Positions 1 through 9,752 of a stretch of DNA of 64,000 nucleotides are shown here, piece after piece. Positions within the stretch are counted from its first letter, which is position 1. Each line of letters begins with the position of its first letter. The position numbers were made by a program, and so were the translations under genes. Origin of the DNA: Ryuthela nishihirai. Lineage: Eukaryota > Arthropoda > Arachnida > Araneae > Heptathelidae. A model generated the notes under the pieces. That model searched no databases. It saw only the letters and a list, made by a program, of their open reading frames with translations, and was not told the origin of the DNA. The stretch lies in NCBI GenBank assembly GCA_038380435.1, contig JAWZYU010000017.1:26346483-26410482 (forward strand), written 5' to 3'.

Positions 1-321
1 TATTTTAGTACAATTTAAGTTTCAGAAACAGTTTTAAGAATCTACTGTAATTTCCATTGGATTCTACAGACATTTTCCTTGATGACTCGGCAATATTGAA
101 ACCAAGATCATCATATTTCAACCATATTGGACCTTTATAGAATGAACTGAAATGTGGATTATGAGAGTAGTACATTACTTTATCAGAAAGAACTACAGAA
201 CATGCAATAATTAATAGAAAAAATACAACAGTTATCTTTCAGATAATCATAATCATAGATTAAAACAACTAAACCAGAGGGAGAATGGAACCATTTTAAG
301 AAGGCTATTTCTGAACCCAAC
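1..321. other. AT-rich sequence, nothing recognised
   Basis: No open frame of substance, no recognised repeat and no RNA gene. It presumably belongs to the syndecan intron or 3' side, since the transmembrane exon must lie still further left. Confidence 0.5.
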
Positions 322-617
322 TGTATTACATTGTGGCCAGCACTGAGATTTATCTCCACAAAATCTTCACCCTGCCTTCAGTCAGTAGGGGACACAGATG
401 GGCCTGGAAAGGCCACTGTCCATCAGATGGAACATGTGTTTGGAGATCCATACACTGTGCAATGTTAAAGAACACACTGGATGGCCTTGAAAGGAGACTG
501 CCACCTGTCTCCTAACAGCTGGGGATCCCTCTCCCCAACCTTCTCTGATCCCTCGGGATTATTATGGCCTGGCCATATAGCCCAAAAAAGTGTCCCTCTG
601 AGGTAAAACAACACAAC
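322..617 (+). mobile_element. SINE-A copy, old, tRNA head missing
   Basis: Sense copy of the window's dominant SINE (called SINE-A here). It starts near TTGAGATTTATCTCC-like sequence and ends in the family tail GAGGTAAAACAACnCAACnC. The core landmarks are present but degenerate: TTAAAGAACACnCTGGATGGCC, CTGTCTCCnAACAGCTG and CCTTCTCTGA. It abuts a fragment of an old LINE at 618. The many differences from the young copies at 35-61 kb mark it as old. Confidence 0.8.
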
Positions 618-752
618 TTTCGACTTTGTTGATCATTATAATCCATGGTTCATTGTGAGATCATATGGCATACTTGTGCAGTTAGTTAATATTGTGATGG
701 CTCTCTATAACAGCACATCATTTGTCAGAATTGGTAAGCATGTAACAATTGG
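618..752 (+). mobile_element. Old RTE-like LINE, 5' part of split copy
   Basis: A 135-bp stretch aligns with the reverse-transcriptase coding part of the RTE-like LINEs in this window (the segment following F-D-S-V-D; compare 3330-3475 and 13970-14100). It stops at 752 inside the sequence TGTAACAATTGG, which recurs at 6531-6542, where the alignment resumes. The two pieces are one older LINE copy cut by insertion of the younger LINE at 753-6530. Confidence 0.8.
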
Positions 753-1193
753 GGTCTGTAAATGGTAGTTAGGCATAAACTGGAAGGAGAGCTGTGTACC
801 AATCCCTAGTGATGATGCACAGAACCGGCCAGGTCTAGCACCTAATGTCTGACCCTGCCTTCTTGTGGTGCAGGCCGTTAGTACCTTTCAAAAGAGATAT
901 TCTCTTTTGGAAGGGGAGGGCTGCCAGTTCAGTATGGCCTACTGATCTGGTCATCTATGGCCACTTTTTTTTTTTTTAAACCCTGCTGAGGAGTGGTCAA
1001 CTTCACAGGGTCCTGGTGCTGACCATTTATACTTACTAGACTGGACTTTTTATGGATTTGAGCTTGATTATGGATCCTGGACTTGCTGAACTCATGGACC
1101 TCTGTTGAGGGAGAATCTGCTGCTGTGTTTTCTGTTTGCTTCTGGGTTGCAAGCTCTAAGTGAACAGAGGCATGGGATACCTTATATCAGCTG

Positions 1194-3885
1194 GTGGATA
1201 ATCCTAATCAGAGGCCATCGCAGGTACCTGAACCTTACTTAGCTAGTTGGGCATCGTCAAGCCTAAACTGGAGTAATGTGTCTCAGGCAGGCCATATGGC
1301 TCTTGAAAAAGTCCACTTGAAAAGGTGGTGCCTGAAGTTCCTACCAGCATCGGTGACTTCAGCCTTTAGCGGAGGAGGAACAGGTCTTTGCCCCATGCCT
1401 GCGATCAGGGGGCTGTTTGATATTGTTGGCCCTACCAATCTCAATAAACCTAGTTTCTTTAAAAATCCTACTAATCATTTTCTTTCTGCAGGAATGTGGA
1501 ACGTGAGGACATTATATAGAGATTATTCTCTTGATGTCCTCACGCAGGAATTCCAGCACTCTAACATAGATATTCTATTCCAGCACTCTAACATATTATT
1601 CTAGGCTTGCAAGAGACCAGATGGACAGGTAAAGGTGAGATGCTTAAAAATAACCTTAAATTTCTCTTTACAGGGAGGGAGGATGGAAAACATCACCAAG
1701 GCGTGGGTCTGCTGCTCAGCAGACATACTAGTGATGCTCTTCTAGGATACGAGTGCATTAATGAAAGGTTTCTTACAGCAAAATTTCAGACAAGCATTAA
1801 AGACTTGAATGTTATCTGCTGTTATGCCCCCACTGAGGATGCTGATGAGGATGAGAAGGATAGGTTTTACCGACAACTTCAGGATACTTTGAATTCTAAG
1901 GTGACTAGGTTCTAGGTGACTTTAATGCCAAAGTTTGTACTAACTCTGACCTTCTGGGAGGGGTGATAGGCCCTTTTGGTATTGGTAGCTGCAATGGCAA
2001 TCGGCAACGTGTCCTACAGGTAAGTAAACTCAATGGTTTCAGAATAACTAACACTTATTACAAACACCACCACAACATACATAAATACACATGGGTTTCA
2101 CCTGATGGGCTGCATAAGAATATGATTGATTATATATTAATTAACAGCAAATGGGCTAGTTCTGTTAGGAATACCAGGGCATATAGGGGAACTGAAATTG
2201 GATCTGACCATTACCTTGTTAAAAGTGTCTTGCAACTTAAACTTAAAAAGTGTTGTGCTAAAGTTAAAAAATTTACCTTTAATACTGAAGCTCTGAAAGA
2301 CCCAGTTATAGCTAAAGCTTACCATGATAGATTACTTAGTCATTATGACAGTCATGGTTTGCTTACTATTGAAGTTGAGGAAGAATAGGGCCGTTTTAAA
2401 CAGGCTTTTTTGGAAACTAACAGTACTCTTTTAGGAAAAAAGGAACAGAGAAGGCAGAATTACTTGAGTGATAAAGCACTTGCGCTTATTTCAGAAAGAA
2501 GGAACTGCAGGAATGTCTTTAATCAGTACCCTACTAGTCCTAATAGAAAGCATTACAGGGAACTTAATAAATGTGTAAAGGATCAGTTAGCTGCTGATAA
2601 GGATCTTTGGCTTGATGGATTGGTTGACAAAGCAGAGGAAGCAGTTAGACAACATAACAACCGAGAGCTGTACCACATAATTAATGTTTTGTGTAGTCAA
2701 AAACATACAGGTATAGAGGGATTGAAGGATAAACAAAATAAAGTTATAGAAGGTAAGGATTCTGTCACGACTAGGTGGGCTGAGCATTTGAGTGATGTTC
2801 TAAACAATGTGGTTAGTTCTACTCTCATTGTTTGTAATAATTATAGATGCATTACTAGCTTTAATGTTGGCCCTATAACACAGTCTGAAGTTATTTTGGC
2901 TATTTATAAACTTAAACTACATAAATCCCCAGGGGTGGATGAAATTACTACGGAAATGCTTAGAGCTGGAAATGTTTTGGCTACCACATGGATGACTGAA
3001 ATTTTGAATATCTTTTATGATAATGCCATGATTCCTAAGGATTTTACCAGAGCTATTATTATCCTATTTTTTAAAAAAGGCGATTGCAGTTCTTGTGATA
3101 ACTATAGGAGTATTGGCCTACTTTCTGTTCCAGGTAAAGTTCTTTGAATGATTATGCTTAATAGAATAAAGAATCTGGTTGACAGGAAATTGCACGATGA
3201 GATATGTGGATTCAGAAGTGGTAGGGGATGTGTAGATCAGATATTTTCACTCAGGCAGATTCTTGAGAAATGTTTAGAGTTTCAGAAACCTTTGGTTGCT
3301 AGCTTTGTTGATTTCAAAAAGGTTTTCGACTCTGTTGATCGACATAATTTGTGGTTGATTGTGAGATCATATGGTACACCAGACATGATTGTGAGATCAT
3401 ATGGACACCAGTTAGTTAATGAAAGCTCTCTATAATAACACTGAGTCATGTGTGAGAGTTGGTAGGCTTGTAGAAATTGGTTTAGCATTACTTCTTGTGT
3501 TTGACAAGGGTACATTTTGTTTTCTTTTCTCTTTAGTTATTACATTATTGATTACGTTATGTGAAATTCACTACAAGGGAAAGATTTTGGCCTTAAATGG
3601 GCTGGAGATACGAAAATTTCTGATTTAGATTATGCTGATGATTTAGCCCTTTTGGCAAATGATGTTGATGAGATGAATTCTTTCATTCGAGCTGTTGATG
3701 AGACTGGTAGTAGAGTAGGTTTGGTTATAAACGGAGAGAAATCTAAAGTAATGAAAATTGGTCAGGCAGGTAGTGATTCAGTTCATCTGAATGGTTGCAG
3801 TCTTGAGCAGGTGTCACAGTTTAATTACCTAGGGAGCTATGTAACAGTAAATAATGATATAAACTCGACACATTCAATCAAGTAA
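1194..3885 (+). pseudogene. RTE-like LINE copy 1 endonuclease-reverse transcriptase, degraded
   Basis: Remains of the LINE polyprotein, in pieces. The APE-type endonuclease is readable from about 1497 (MWNVRTLYRDYSLD), through LQETRWTGKGE near 1606, VICCYAPTEDAD near 1810, a GDFNAKV-like motif near 1915-1930 that is out of frame, and DYILINSKWAS plus GSDHYLV at 2130-2220. The reverse transcriptase follows in 2410-3147 and 3148-3885: HKSPGVDEITTEML, FFKKGDCSSCDNYRSIGLL, CGFRSGRGCVDQIFSLRQIL, FVDFKKVFDSVDRHN and a YADD motif near 3630 in a shifted frame. Breaks include TAG after EVEEE at 2386, TGA at 3145 and a duplicated stretch near 3360-3415. In life this enzyme would nick target DNA and copy the LINE RNA. 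Here it cannot. Confidence 0.85.
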
Positions 3886-3933
3886 CAAATCAGCACTTTA
3901 ACGTCAATTTAAATCTTAGAGGAAAAATTGTCT

Positions 3934-4007
3934 TGAGCCAGGTGGGATACGAACCCACGACCTCCTGATAACATGTCAGGTGCTCTGGACTGCTGAGCTA
4001 CCGGCCG
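3934..4007 (-). other. tRNA-like segment, inverted unit
   Basis: Reverse complement of the tRNA-like core of the array. D stem GCTC/GAGC is slightly altered, and the T arm and the anticodon stem CCTGA/TCAGG are intact. It is the only unit in the array in this orientation, and reads AGGTC where the direct units read AAGTC in the variable loop. Probably a repeat component, not an expressed tRNA. Confidence 0.6.
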
Positions 4008-4227
4008 CTGATCAAGATCTCCTCTTAAACTCGATGCTAAAGTGCTGATTTGTTACTTGATTGAATCTGTCGAGTTTATATCATTATTTATTATCTGCAT
4101 ACTTGTAATATATGCTTCCATCTATTGGCAAATATAAATGCCGCTTGTGGCTAAAAGTGCCAGACTAGCGCCCATATGAAACATAAAAGGAATGTCCATA
4201 GCGCTAATTAGAGGAGATCTTGATCGG

Positions 4228-4301
4228 TGGCCGGTAGCTCAGCGGTCCAGAGCACCTGACATGTTATCAGGAAGTCGTGGGTTCGTATCCCACCTGGCTC
4301 A
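4228..4301 (+). other. tRNA-like segment of array unit 1, Thr(TGT)-like
   Basis: Folds as a cloverleaf by eye. D stem GCTC/GAGC, anticodon stem CCTGA/TCAGG around loop CATGTTA, variable loop AAGTC, T stem GTGGG/CCCAC, and an acceptor stem with five or six of seven pairs. The middle of the loop gives anticodon TGT (Thr), but position 33 is A instead of the nearly universal U. The B box reads GGTTCGTATCC, not GGTTCGAATCC. These defects and the repeat context argue for a SINE-like promoter region rather than a working tRNA. Confidence 0.6.
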
Positions 4302-4524
4302 AGACAATTTTTCCTCTCAGATTTAAATCGACGCTAAAGTGCTGATTTGTTACTTGATTGAATCTGTCGAGTTTATATCATTATTTATTATCTGCATACT
4401 TGTAATATATGCTTCCATCTATTGGCAAATATAAATGCCGCTTGTGGCTAAAAGTGCCAGACTAGCGCCCATATGAAACATAAAAGGAATGTCCATAGCG
4501 CTAATTAGAGGAGATCTTGATCGG

Positions 4525-4598
4525 TGGCCGGTAGCTCAGCGGTCCAGAGCACCTGACATGTTATCAGGAAGTCGTGGGTTCGTATCCCACCTGGCTCA
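4525..4598 (+). other. tRNA-like segment of array unit 2
   Basis: Sequence the same as unit 1 through all four arms, 297 bp downstream. Same TGT-type loop with A at position 33. Confidence 0.6.
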
Positions 4599-4821
4599 AG
4601 ACAATTTTTCCTCTAAGATTTAAATCGATGCTAAAGTGCTGATTTGTTACTTGATTGAATCTGTCGAGTTTATATCATTATTTATTATCTGCATACTTGT
4701 AATATATGCTTCCATCTATTGGCAAATATAAATGCCGCTTGTGGCTAAAAGTGCCAGACTAGCACCCATATGAAACATAAAAGGAATGTTCATAGCGCTA
4801 ATTAGAGGAGATCTTGATCGG

Positions 4822-4895
4822 CGGCCAGTAGCTCAGCGGTCCAGAGAACCTGACATGTTATCAGGAAGTCGTGGGTTCGTATCCCACCTGGCTCA
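4822..4895 (+). other. tRNA-like segment of array unit 3
   Basis: As units 1 and 2, but the acceptor strand is CGGCCAG, which pairs slightly better with CTGGCTC. One D-arm base is changed (GAGAAC for GAGCAC). Confidence 0.58.
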
Positions 4896-5118
4896 AGACA
4901 ATTTTTCCTCTCAGATTTAAATCGACGCTAAAGTGCTGATTTGTTACTTGATTGAATCTGTCGAGTTTATATCATTATTTATTATCTGCATACTTGTAAT
5001 ATATGCTTCCATCTATTGGCAAATATAAATGCTGCTTGTGGCTAAAAGTGCCAGACTAGCGCCCATATGAAACATAAAAGGAATGTTCATAGCGCTAATT
5101 AGAGGAGATCTTGATCGG

Positions 5119-5190
5119 CAGCTGGTAGCTCAGTGGTCCAGAGCACCTGACGTTATCAGGAAGTCGTGGGTTCGTATCCCACCCGGCTCA
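5119..5190 (+). other. tRNA-like segment of array unit 4, loop deletion
   Basis: Same core, but two bases are missing from the anticodon loop (CCTGACGTTATCAGG), leaving a 5-nt loop that no tRNA could use. The B-box side is retained. This shows the anticodon is not under selection in the array. Confidence 0.6.
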
Positions 5191-5301
5191 AGACAATTTT
5201 TCCTCTAAGATTTAAATCGACGCTAAAGTGCTGATTTGTTACTTGCTATGTAACAGATAATGGTGATATGCAGCATGAGATTAACAGAAGAATAGGGATT
5301 G

Positions 5302-5993
5302 TGTGATGCCCCATCGTTCACTTTTGCTTTACCTTAACCAGTTTTTGTTTAATTTACGTTATATTTATCATTTTGGGGATTTTTATTTCCGTTTCGGCAT
5401 CACAGCACTCGTTTTCAAGTTTCTAGGAGTTGCGTACGCGCAACTCCGAACTTCCGACCGTAACCGTTAAAGCGCGTGCCAAGGACATGCCCCCTCTTGC
5501 GTCATAGCTTGCGTCCGTCATTGTATGCAAATGCCTTTCCCGGCATGCGCCGGCCCAATTGTCAAAACCGTGCCCTGCGAGGCACTTGGAGGATTTAGCA
5601 CTTAGGATTTTGTCACTTGAGGATTTTGTCACTTGAGCTTTGAGAGCAGAGAGATGTAGTAAGGTGCGTAGCACCGTGCGTGTAGCACAGATTTCAGTTT
5701 CTTCATTGATGTCTTGGTGAGTTACTTATTTTTGGAAATAAATCTATTTTGTTATGTTACAAACTTTTGAGTCTATAGTTTTTATCTTGAGCAACGCTGA
5801 TTTAGAATCTTTTTTGCATTAACTTTTATTTGTTAAGATAAATTTTGACTCTCACTTATGAACGCTCACTGGCATTGGAACCCTAAATCAACTTATTCTA
5901 CATTTTTGGCAATTTGTTAATGATTGCCTGGCGCCCGTCTAAGCTATCCGGAGCATAAAACTTGAATATTTAGCATTTGTTTGGAGCGTTACA
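5302..5993 (+). mobile_element. Solo LTR, copy I, in LINE copy 1
   Basis: About 692 bp, starting TGTGATGCCCC and ending GCGTTACA, thus TG...CA. It is collinear along its length with the second copy at 19460-20166. Internal landmarks: CpG-rich block with a near-palindrome GTTGCGTACGCGCAACTCC near 5430, an AATAAA poly(A) signal near 5739, and a segment GCCTGGCGCCCGTC near 5925 that resembles a primer-binding-site motif. It interrupts LINE sequence that reads AATAGGGATTG then CTGCCGGGAC (compare 14505-14525). A clean 4-5 bp TSD is not visible here. Superfamily not assigned. Confidence 0.75.
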
Positions 5994-5999
5994 GCTGCC

Positions 6000-6530
6000 G
6001 GGACTTTTAAGAATCTATGGAGATTGTGGAGAAACAGGCGTATTCACCTAAAGACTAAAATTAGACTGTATAATAGTTCGTTTCTTTCTAGGGTTAGTTA
6101 TGGTAGTGAAACTTGGATGCTGTGTAAACAAGATAACAGGAAACTAGATGCTTTTGATTCTAGATGCTTACATAGTATCTTGGGTATTAGGTGGTTTAAC
6201 TTTGTAACTAATGATGAGGTTAGACAAAGGAGTCTGCAACCTTCTTTAAGCAGCATATTGTGCAGAGAGAGACTCCGCTAGTTTAGCCATGGTGCCCATA
6301 TAGATAATTATAGATTGGCAGATAGGGTTATGAACAGTGTGCCAAGAGGTCTCAGAAGGAGGGGGAGACTTAGGATGCGGTAGGCAGACAATGTCAAACA
6401 GAACCTTGTTTGAATTGGTGTGCAGTGGCCAGATGCAGCAGATGTAGCTCATGACAGATATGCTTGGAGAATTAAACTGCACGGTCTGGTTGGACCTCCG
6501 TAGTCCATGGCTGCTCGAGGATGATGATGA
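6000..6530 (+). pseudogene. RTE-like LINE copy 1, C-terminal domain and 3' end
   Basis: Continuation of the copy 1 protein after the two insertions. It reads RRIHLKTKIRLYNS, VSYGSETWMLCKQDN, LDAFDSRCLHSILGIRWFNF and TNDEVRQRS, then a broken R-R-G-R-L-R-M-R region and the terminal KLHGLVGPP-like stretch. This Cys/Trp-rich tail with LYGSETW and RCLRxILGIxW is common downstream of the RT in many RTE-type LINEs. A TAG after LR near 6280 and other stops break it. The element ends at GATGATGATG, 6521-6530. Confidence 0.8.
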
Positions 6531-7405
6531 TGTAACAATTGGTTTAAGCATTGCTATTAGAGTTTAGCAAGGATGCATTTTGTCTCCTTTTCTCTTTACT
6601 TTGGTTATTATGTGGAATTCACTAAAAGGTATAGTTTTAGTGAAATGGGGGCCTTAAATGGTCTAAAGATTTAAAAATTGTAGATTAGATTAAACTGATA
6701 TTTGGACTTTTTGGCAAATGACATTGCTGAGATGAAACTTTTCATTAGGATTGTTGATGAGAATGGTAACAGACTGAGTTTGGTGATTAAACACAGAGAA
6801 ATTTAAAGTGATGGAAACTTGTCAGGCCAATAATGCTAAAGCTCATTCAGATGGTTGCAACATCTGAGCTTGTTTATCAGTTTAATTATCTCAGGAGTTA
6901 TATGCAACATTTGCTAGTGATGTGCTACATGAGATAAACAGAAAACTAGGGATCACTAATGGGACTTTTAAGAATTTGTGAAGATTAGGTGAATACACCT
7001 ATTTTTCCACAAACACTAAAATTACTTTATATATTAGTTGTTTTTTTTAAAAGCTTTGCTATGGTAGTAAAACTTGGACTTTTTGTAAGCAATAACAAGA
7101 AACTTGATGTCTTTGATTTTAGATACTTATACAGCATCTTGGGCATCAGGTGGTTTGAATTTGTAAATATTGATGAGATTAGGCAAAGTAGTACATTGTG
7201 CAAAGCGAGAGAGAGAGACTATGCTGGTTTGACCATGTTGCCCATACGAATAACTACAGATTGGTAATAATATAAGTTATGACTAATATGCCTAAAGGAT
7301 TTAAAAATGGGAGACCTAGGATGCAGTGGGTAGACAATGTAAAAGAGGAGGATTAAATTATACAGTTTTGTTGGACCTCCATTGTCCATTGCTTGAGGAT
7401 TATAT
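6531..7405 (+). mobile_element. Old RTE-like LINE, 3' part of split copy
   Basis: Resumes the old copy begun at 618-752, starting with the duplicated TGTAACAATTGG. It corresponds to the RT segment after V-R-V-G, through the tail domain (LDVFDFRYLYSILGIRWFEF near 7100) to the 3' end GGACCTCCATTGTCCATTGCTTGAGGAT near 7375-7400. Much more diverged than copies 1-3, so older than copy 1, which split it. Confidence 0.8.
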
Positions 7406-8144
7406 ATGAATTAAGCTCTTATCAACACATAAGGCACAGTTTTAACATGAGTTTTAATGTTTGATCCATGTGTCATAGATACATTATAACTGACAAAACA
7501 TTAAAAACTGGTTACTGAATCATTTCTTAATCTTTTTATAGAGTTTACCAAAGAAAATAAGTTTTTGTAGACCTAAAAATGTAAATTTTCAAAGTTAATT
7601 TTAATCAGTATAGGAACATATGTTTCATGCAAAAATGGAAAAACCTGAAGTCATATCAGATAATAATGACAAAGTGTCATCAAAATTGTAGCAGTACACC
7701 CAGGCTACTCTTATTTCATTGGTGGTAATGTGTTGAAAGATATCTTTTTTTGCAAACAAAAATTTTAAAAAATTGGTAACTTGAGTATTAACAAAAAAAA
7801 AATAATATAATTTTTATTCTCCAATTCTACACACTAATTTTAAAAATCTAGTTATAGGAAAAAAACTGGCTCTTTCAGACTGAACATTTTCTCCTGTATA
7901 CACCATAGGTAGAAAATACACTACGACACCAATATATTACAGCCTAGGAATATTTTCCATGAATATCAGAGTGCAAAATACTTAAGTTTTACATTATTCA
8001 GATGTTAAGAACAAATGTGGAATTAGTTTTATATGGGGATGCTATATATATATGAGTAACAGGTTGAACTTTACTATTCTGAAAAGATGAAAAAAAAAGT
8101 CTTGTATTTAATGACAAACAGAGAATGTATGTCAATGTACAAAC
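7406..8144. other. AT-rich intron, no gene seen
   Basis: Syndecan intron sequence immediately 3' of exon 8145-8349. I looked on the minus strand for the transmembrane/cytoplasmic exon (hydrophobic run followed by RMRKKDEGSY) and did not find it. No recognised repeat. Confidence 0.55.
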
Positions 8145-8349
8145 CTGCCAATATCCCTGGTTGACCAAAGAATGAGGTTTGCCTTTCCTCTTGCTTCTGT
8201 CCCATAATAGAGATATCATTACTGTGTGTATTATGATCTGTAGCTCGCGTTGTAGCAACATCCATGCCCCCTGGGTTGAATTTCGTAGATGACTCGTGTG
8301 TCACAGGATTTGTATCTTCTGGAATTTTGTTTTCATCTTGAGACTGAGG
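8145..8349 (-). CDS. Sdc: Syndecan internal exon, juxtamembrane ectodomain
   Basis: Predicted internal coding exon of a syndecan, a single-pass heparan-sulfate proteoglycan of the cell surface. Read on the minus strand, the acceptor is a T-rich tract ending TTAG before 8349 and the donor is CAG|GTTTGT after 8145. The exon is 205 nt, entering in phase 0 and leaving in phase 1. It encodes 68 residues beginning PQSQDENKIPED and ending QTSFFGQPGILA plus one base of the next codon. The end closely matches the segment just before the transmembrane helix in insect syndecans (SFFAQPGxLA followed by AVIGG), and phase 1 fits an alanine codon completed by the next exon. The rest is polar and Thr/His/Asn-rich, as expected of a fast-evolving stalk. 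The transmembrane/cytoplasmic exon was not found at 1-8144, so it should lie beyond the left edge. Family call is from motif recognition, not a search. Confidence 0.82.
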
Positions 8350-9481
8350 CTAAGAAAAAAAAGAACCCATTACTGAACAGATAAACATTAATATATCTTT
8401 AAATAAAATGCTGAGAAACAAACAGAGTGTTCTTTAAAGCAAGGAAAACTGATAACTAGGTCCTAAAAATCTAATTCTTGAGTTCTAAAACCAAATTTGT
8501 TGGTATATTTTCAAGTGAAATATATTCTTCTGAAGAAAGCTTTGAAGAAAATCCAAAATTTGATATTACACTCCCCCTCACAGGATAGTAAGAGGGTTCC
8601 CTATATTGCTACACTATCCAGGACTCAGACTATATTTAGCCCTCACAAGTACTGCTGAAAAACATAAAGCACAAATACATTCAGAACCTACCCTGAACAC
8701 CCACTGAATATGTGTAGTATGTTGGAATTACAATTCAAGTAGACATAATTCAGAGGTAGCCTTTTGAGAATTAAACCAGTGGTCTCAACCTATTCTAAAC
8801 AATGGCCTATTTTTTGCAATTAACAAACATGCAATGGCAGATTACCATTGGTATAAGAAGATATGTGATTTTTTCTAATATGCTCTTGAATCCTTTTAGG
8901 AAGTTTTTTCTTTTGAGTAATGAATTGAATAAAGTACACAAATATATACTGACAAAAATGAATAAATTTTGGGAAAAAATCTCTGATTATTGGTAGGTAA
9001 AAAAAAGCACATCCAATAACAACCAATATAAAAAAGGGGGAGGGGGGGGTACCATGAATGCAAAAAAATGGCATATCACATATGTGAAGGAAAAACCCAG
9101 CAAAAAGTTATAATTCATATTTAAATAACAATTTATTGAGAATTCTGCACTTTTACATTGGTCACACTTTTCTATTTGAGATTTCAATAAGCTAAAACAT
9201 AAAAGATAAGCTGAATAAAGAATACACTACATCTGCTTTTTTCTGCTCCTACTGTAGCAAAAAAGCAAGTTTGCACAAATACATGGATGAAAATGGAATA
9301 ATTTGTACTCGTTTTTACTAAGTATTTGCTAGTTTTGGAGTTTAATCAAGATTCATGGATTTTGGCACAAATTTTTATGGGGGCACAAATAATGTTTCAT
9401 GGAGGAGCAAAATATTTTAGGGGGAGGAGGCAAAAGAAACAAAGCAACTGTTTCACGATAGAAATATTTAGGTTGGATTAT
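8350..9481. other. Syndecan intron, unremarkable
   Basis: AT-rich, with homopolymer runs including a poly-G tract near 9037-9048. Short open frames on both strands are uncoupled to splice signals or recognisable domains. No gene seen. Confidence 0.5.
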
Positions 9482-9752
9482 TTTACCTTTCAGCAGCACT
9501 TTTTTGCACAAAATGGGCTAAATGGGAAGGTCATAGGACCCCGAGGGCTCAGAGTTGGTTGGGGAAAGAAAATCCACTGGACAGCTGGTAAGAGACAGAC
9601 GGCATCCTCCCATCAAGGCCATCCAGCATGTTCTTTAATGTGCACAGGGTATGATGTTCCACCATGGGGCCACAGCTTATCCCATCCAATGAATGGTGGC
9701 CTTTCCAAACCCATCGGTGTCCCCTACTGACTGAGGGCAGGTCAGAGAGTTT
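9482..9752 (-). mobile_element. SINE-A copy without tRNA head
   Basis: Antisense copy, tail side first (GCAGCACTTTTTTGCAC, AATGGGCTAAATGG). The core follows (CAAGGCCATCCAGCATGTTCTTTAA, CATCGGTGTCCCCTACTGAC), ending near the tRNA/body junction at TTTTGC. Moderately diverged. The tRNA-related head is absent, as in several other copies here. Confidence 0.85.

Larger units (their letters stand above)
3836..5256. repeat. tRNA-cored inverted/tandem array inserted in LINE copy 1
   Basis: Insertion bounded by a 12-bp duplication of the LINE, GCTATGTAACAG at 3836-3847 and 5245-5256. Inside, one partial unit lies inverted (3848-about 4026). It is followed head to tail by four direct units beginning at GCTAAAGTGCTG (4036, 4333, 4630, 4927) and a stub at 5222; the period is 297, 297, 297 and 295 bp. 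Each unit carries a tRNA-like segment in a 220-bp non-tRNA body. The units are nearly identical. A single diverged relative with the same mirror arrangement sits at 29789-30056. I do not recognise the family. A tRNA-SINE mobilised as a multimer, or a non-autonomous Penelope-like arrangement, are both possible. Confidence 0.85.
753..6530 (+). mobile_element. RTE-like LINE copy 1, nested and itself invaded
   Basis: Non-LTR retrotransposon flanked by a 12-bp target-site duplication, TGTAACAATTGG at 741-752 and 6531-6542, so its borders are well defined. The 5' UTR (about 753-1190) matches copy 3 at 22891 onward, so this copy is close to full length. The 3' end is a short GAT/ATG tandem repeat (GAGGATGATGATGATG), a style of end known in RTE-type LINEs. 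Removing the tRNA-cored array (3848-5256) and the solo LTR (5302-5993) leaves about 3.7 kb. It is dead: stops and frameshifts break the protein. It lies antisense to the syndecan gene. Confidence 0.88.

Noticed and set aside
4228..5190. A cluster of four functional tRNA-Thr genes
   Set aside because: Base 33 is A, the B box is altered, one unit has a 5-nt anticodon loop, and each is embedded in a 297-bp mobile repeat with an inverted copy. Repeat component is the better call.
3848..5244. Hammerhead ribozyme motif expected if the array were a retrozyme or Penelope-like element
   Set aside because: I looked for CTGANGA with a GAAA partner in the 297-bp unit and found only partial pieces (CTGATTTG, ATGAAAC). 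Not supported by eye; a covariance search would be needed.
5423..5674. 83-codon minus-strand frame
   Set aside because: Lies wholly in the solo LTR; not conserved in the second LTR copy.
8802..9187. Overlapping frames on both strands near 9 kb
   Set aside because: AT-rich, hydrophobic chance frames within a syndecan intron, no splice or motif support.
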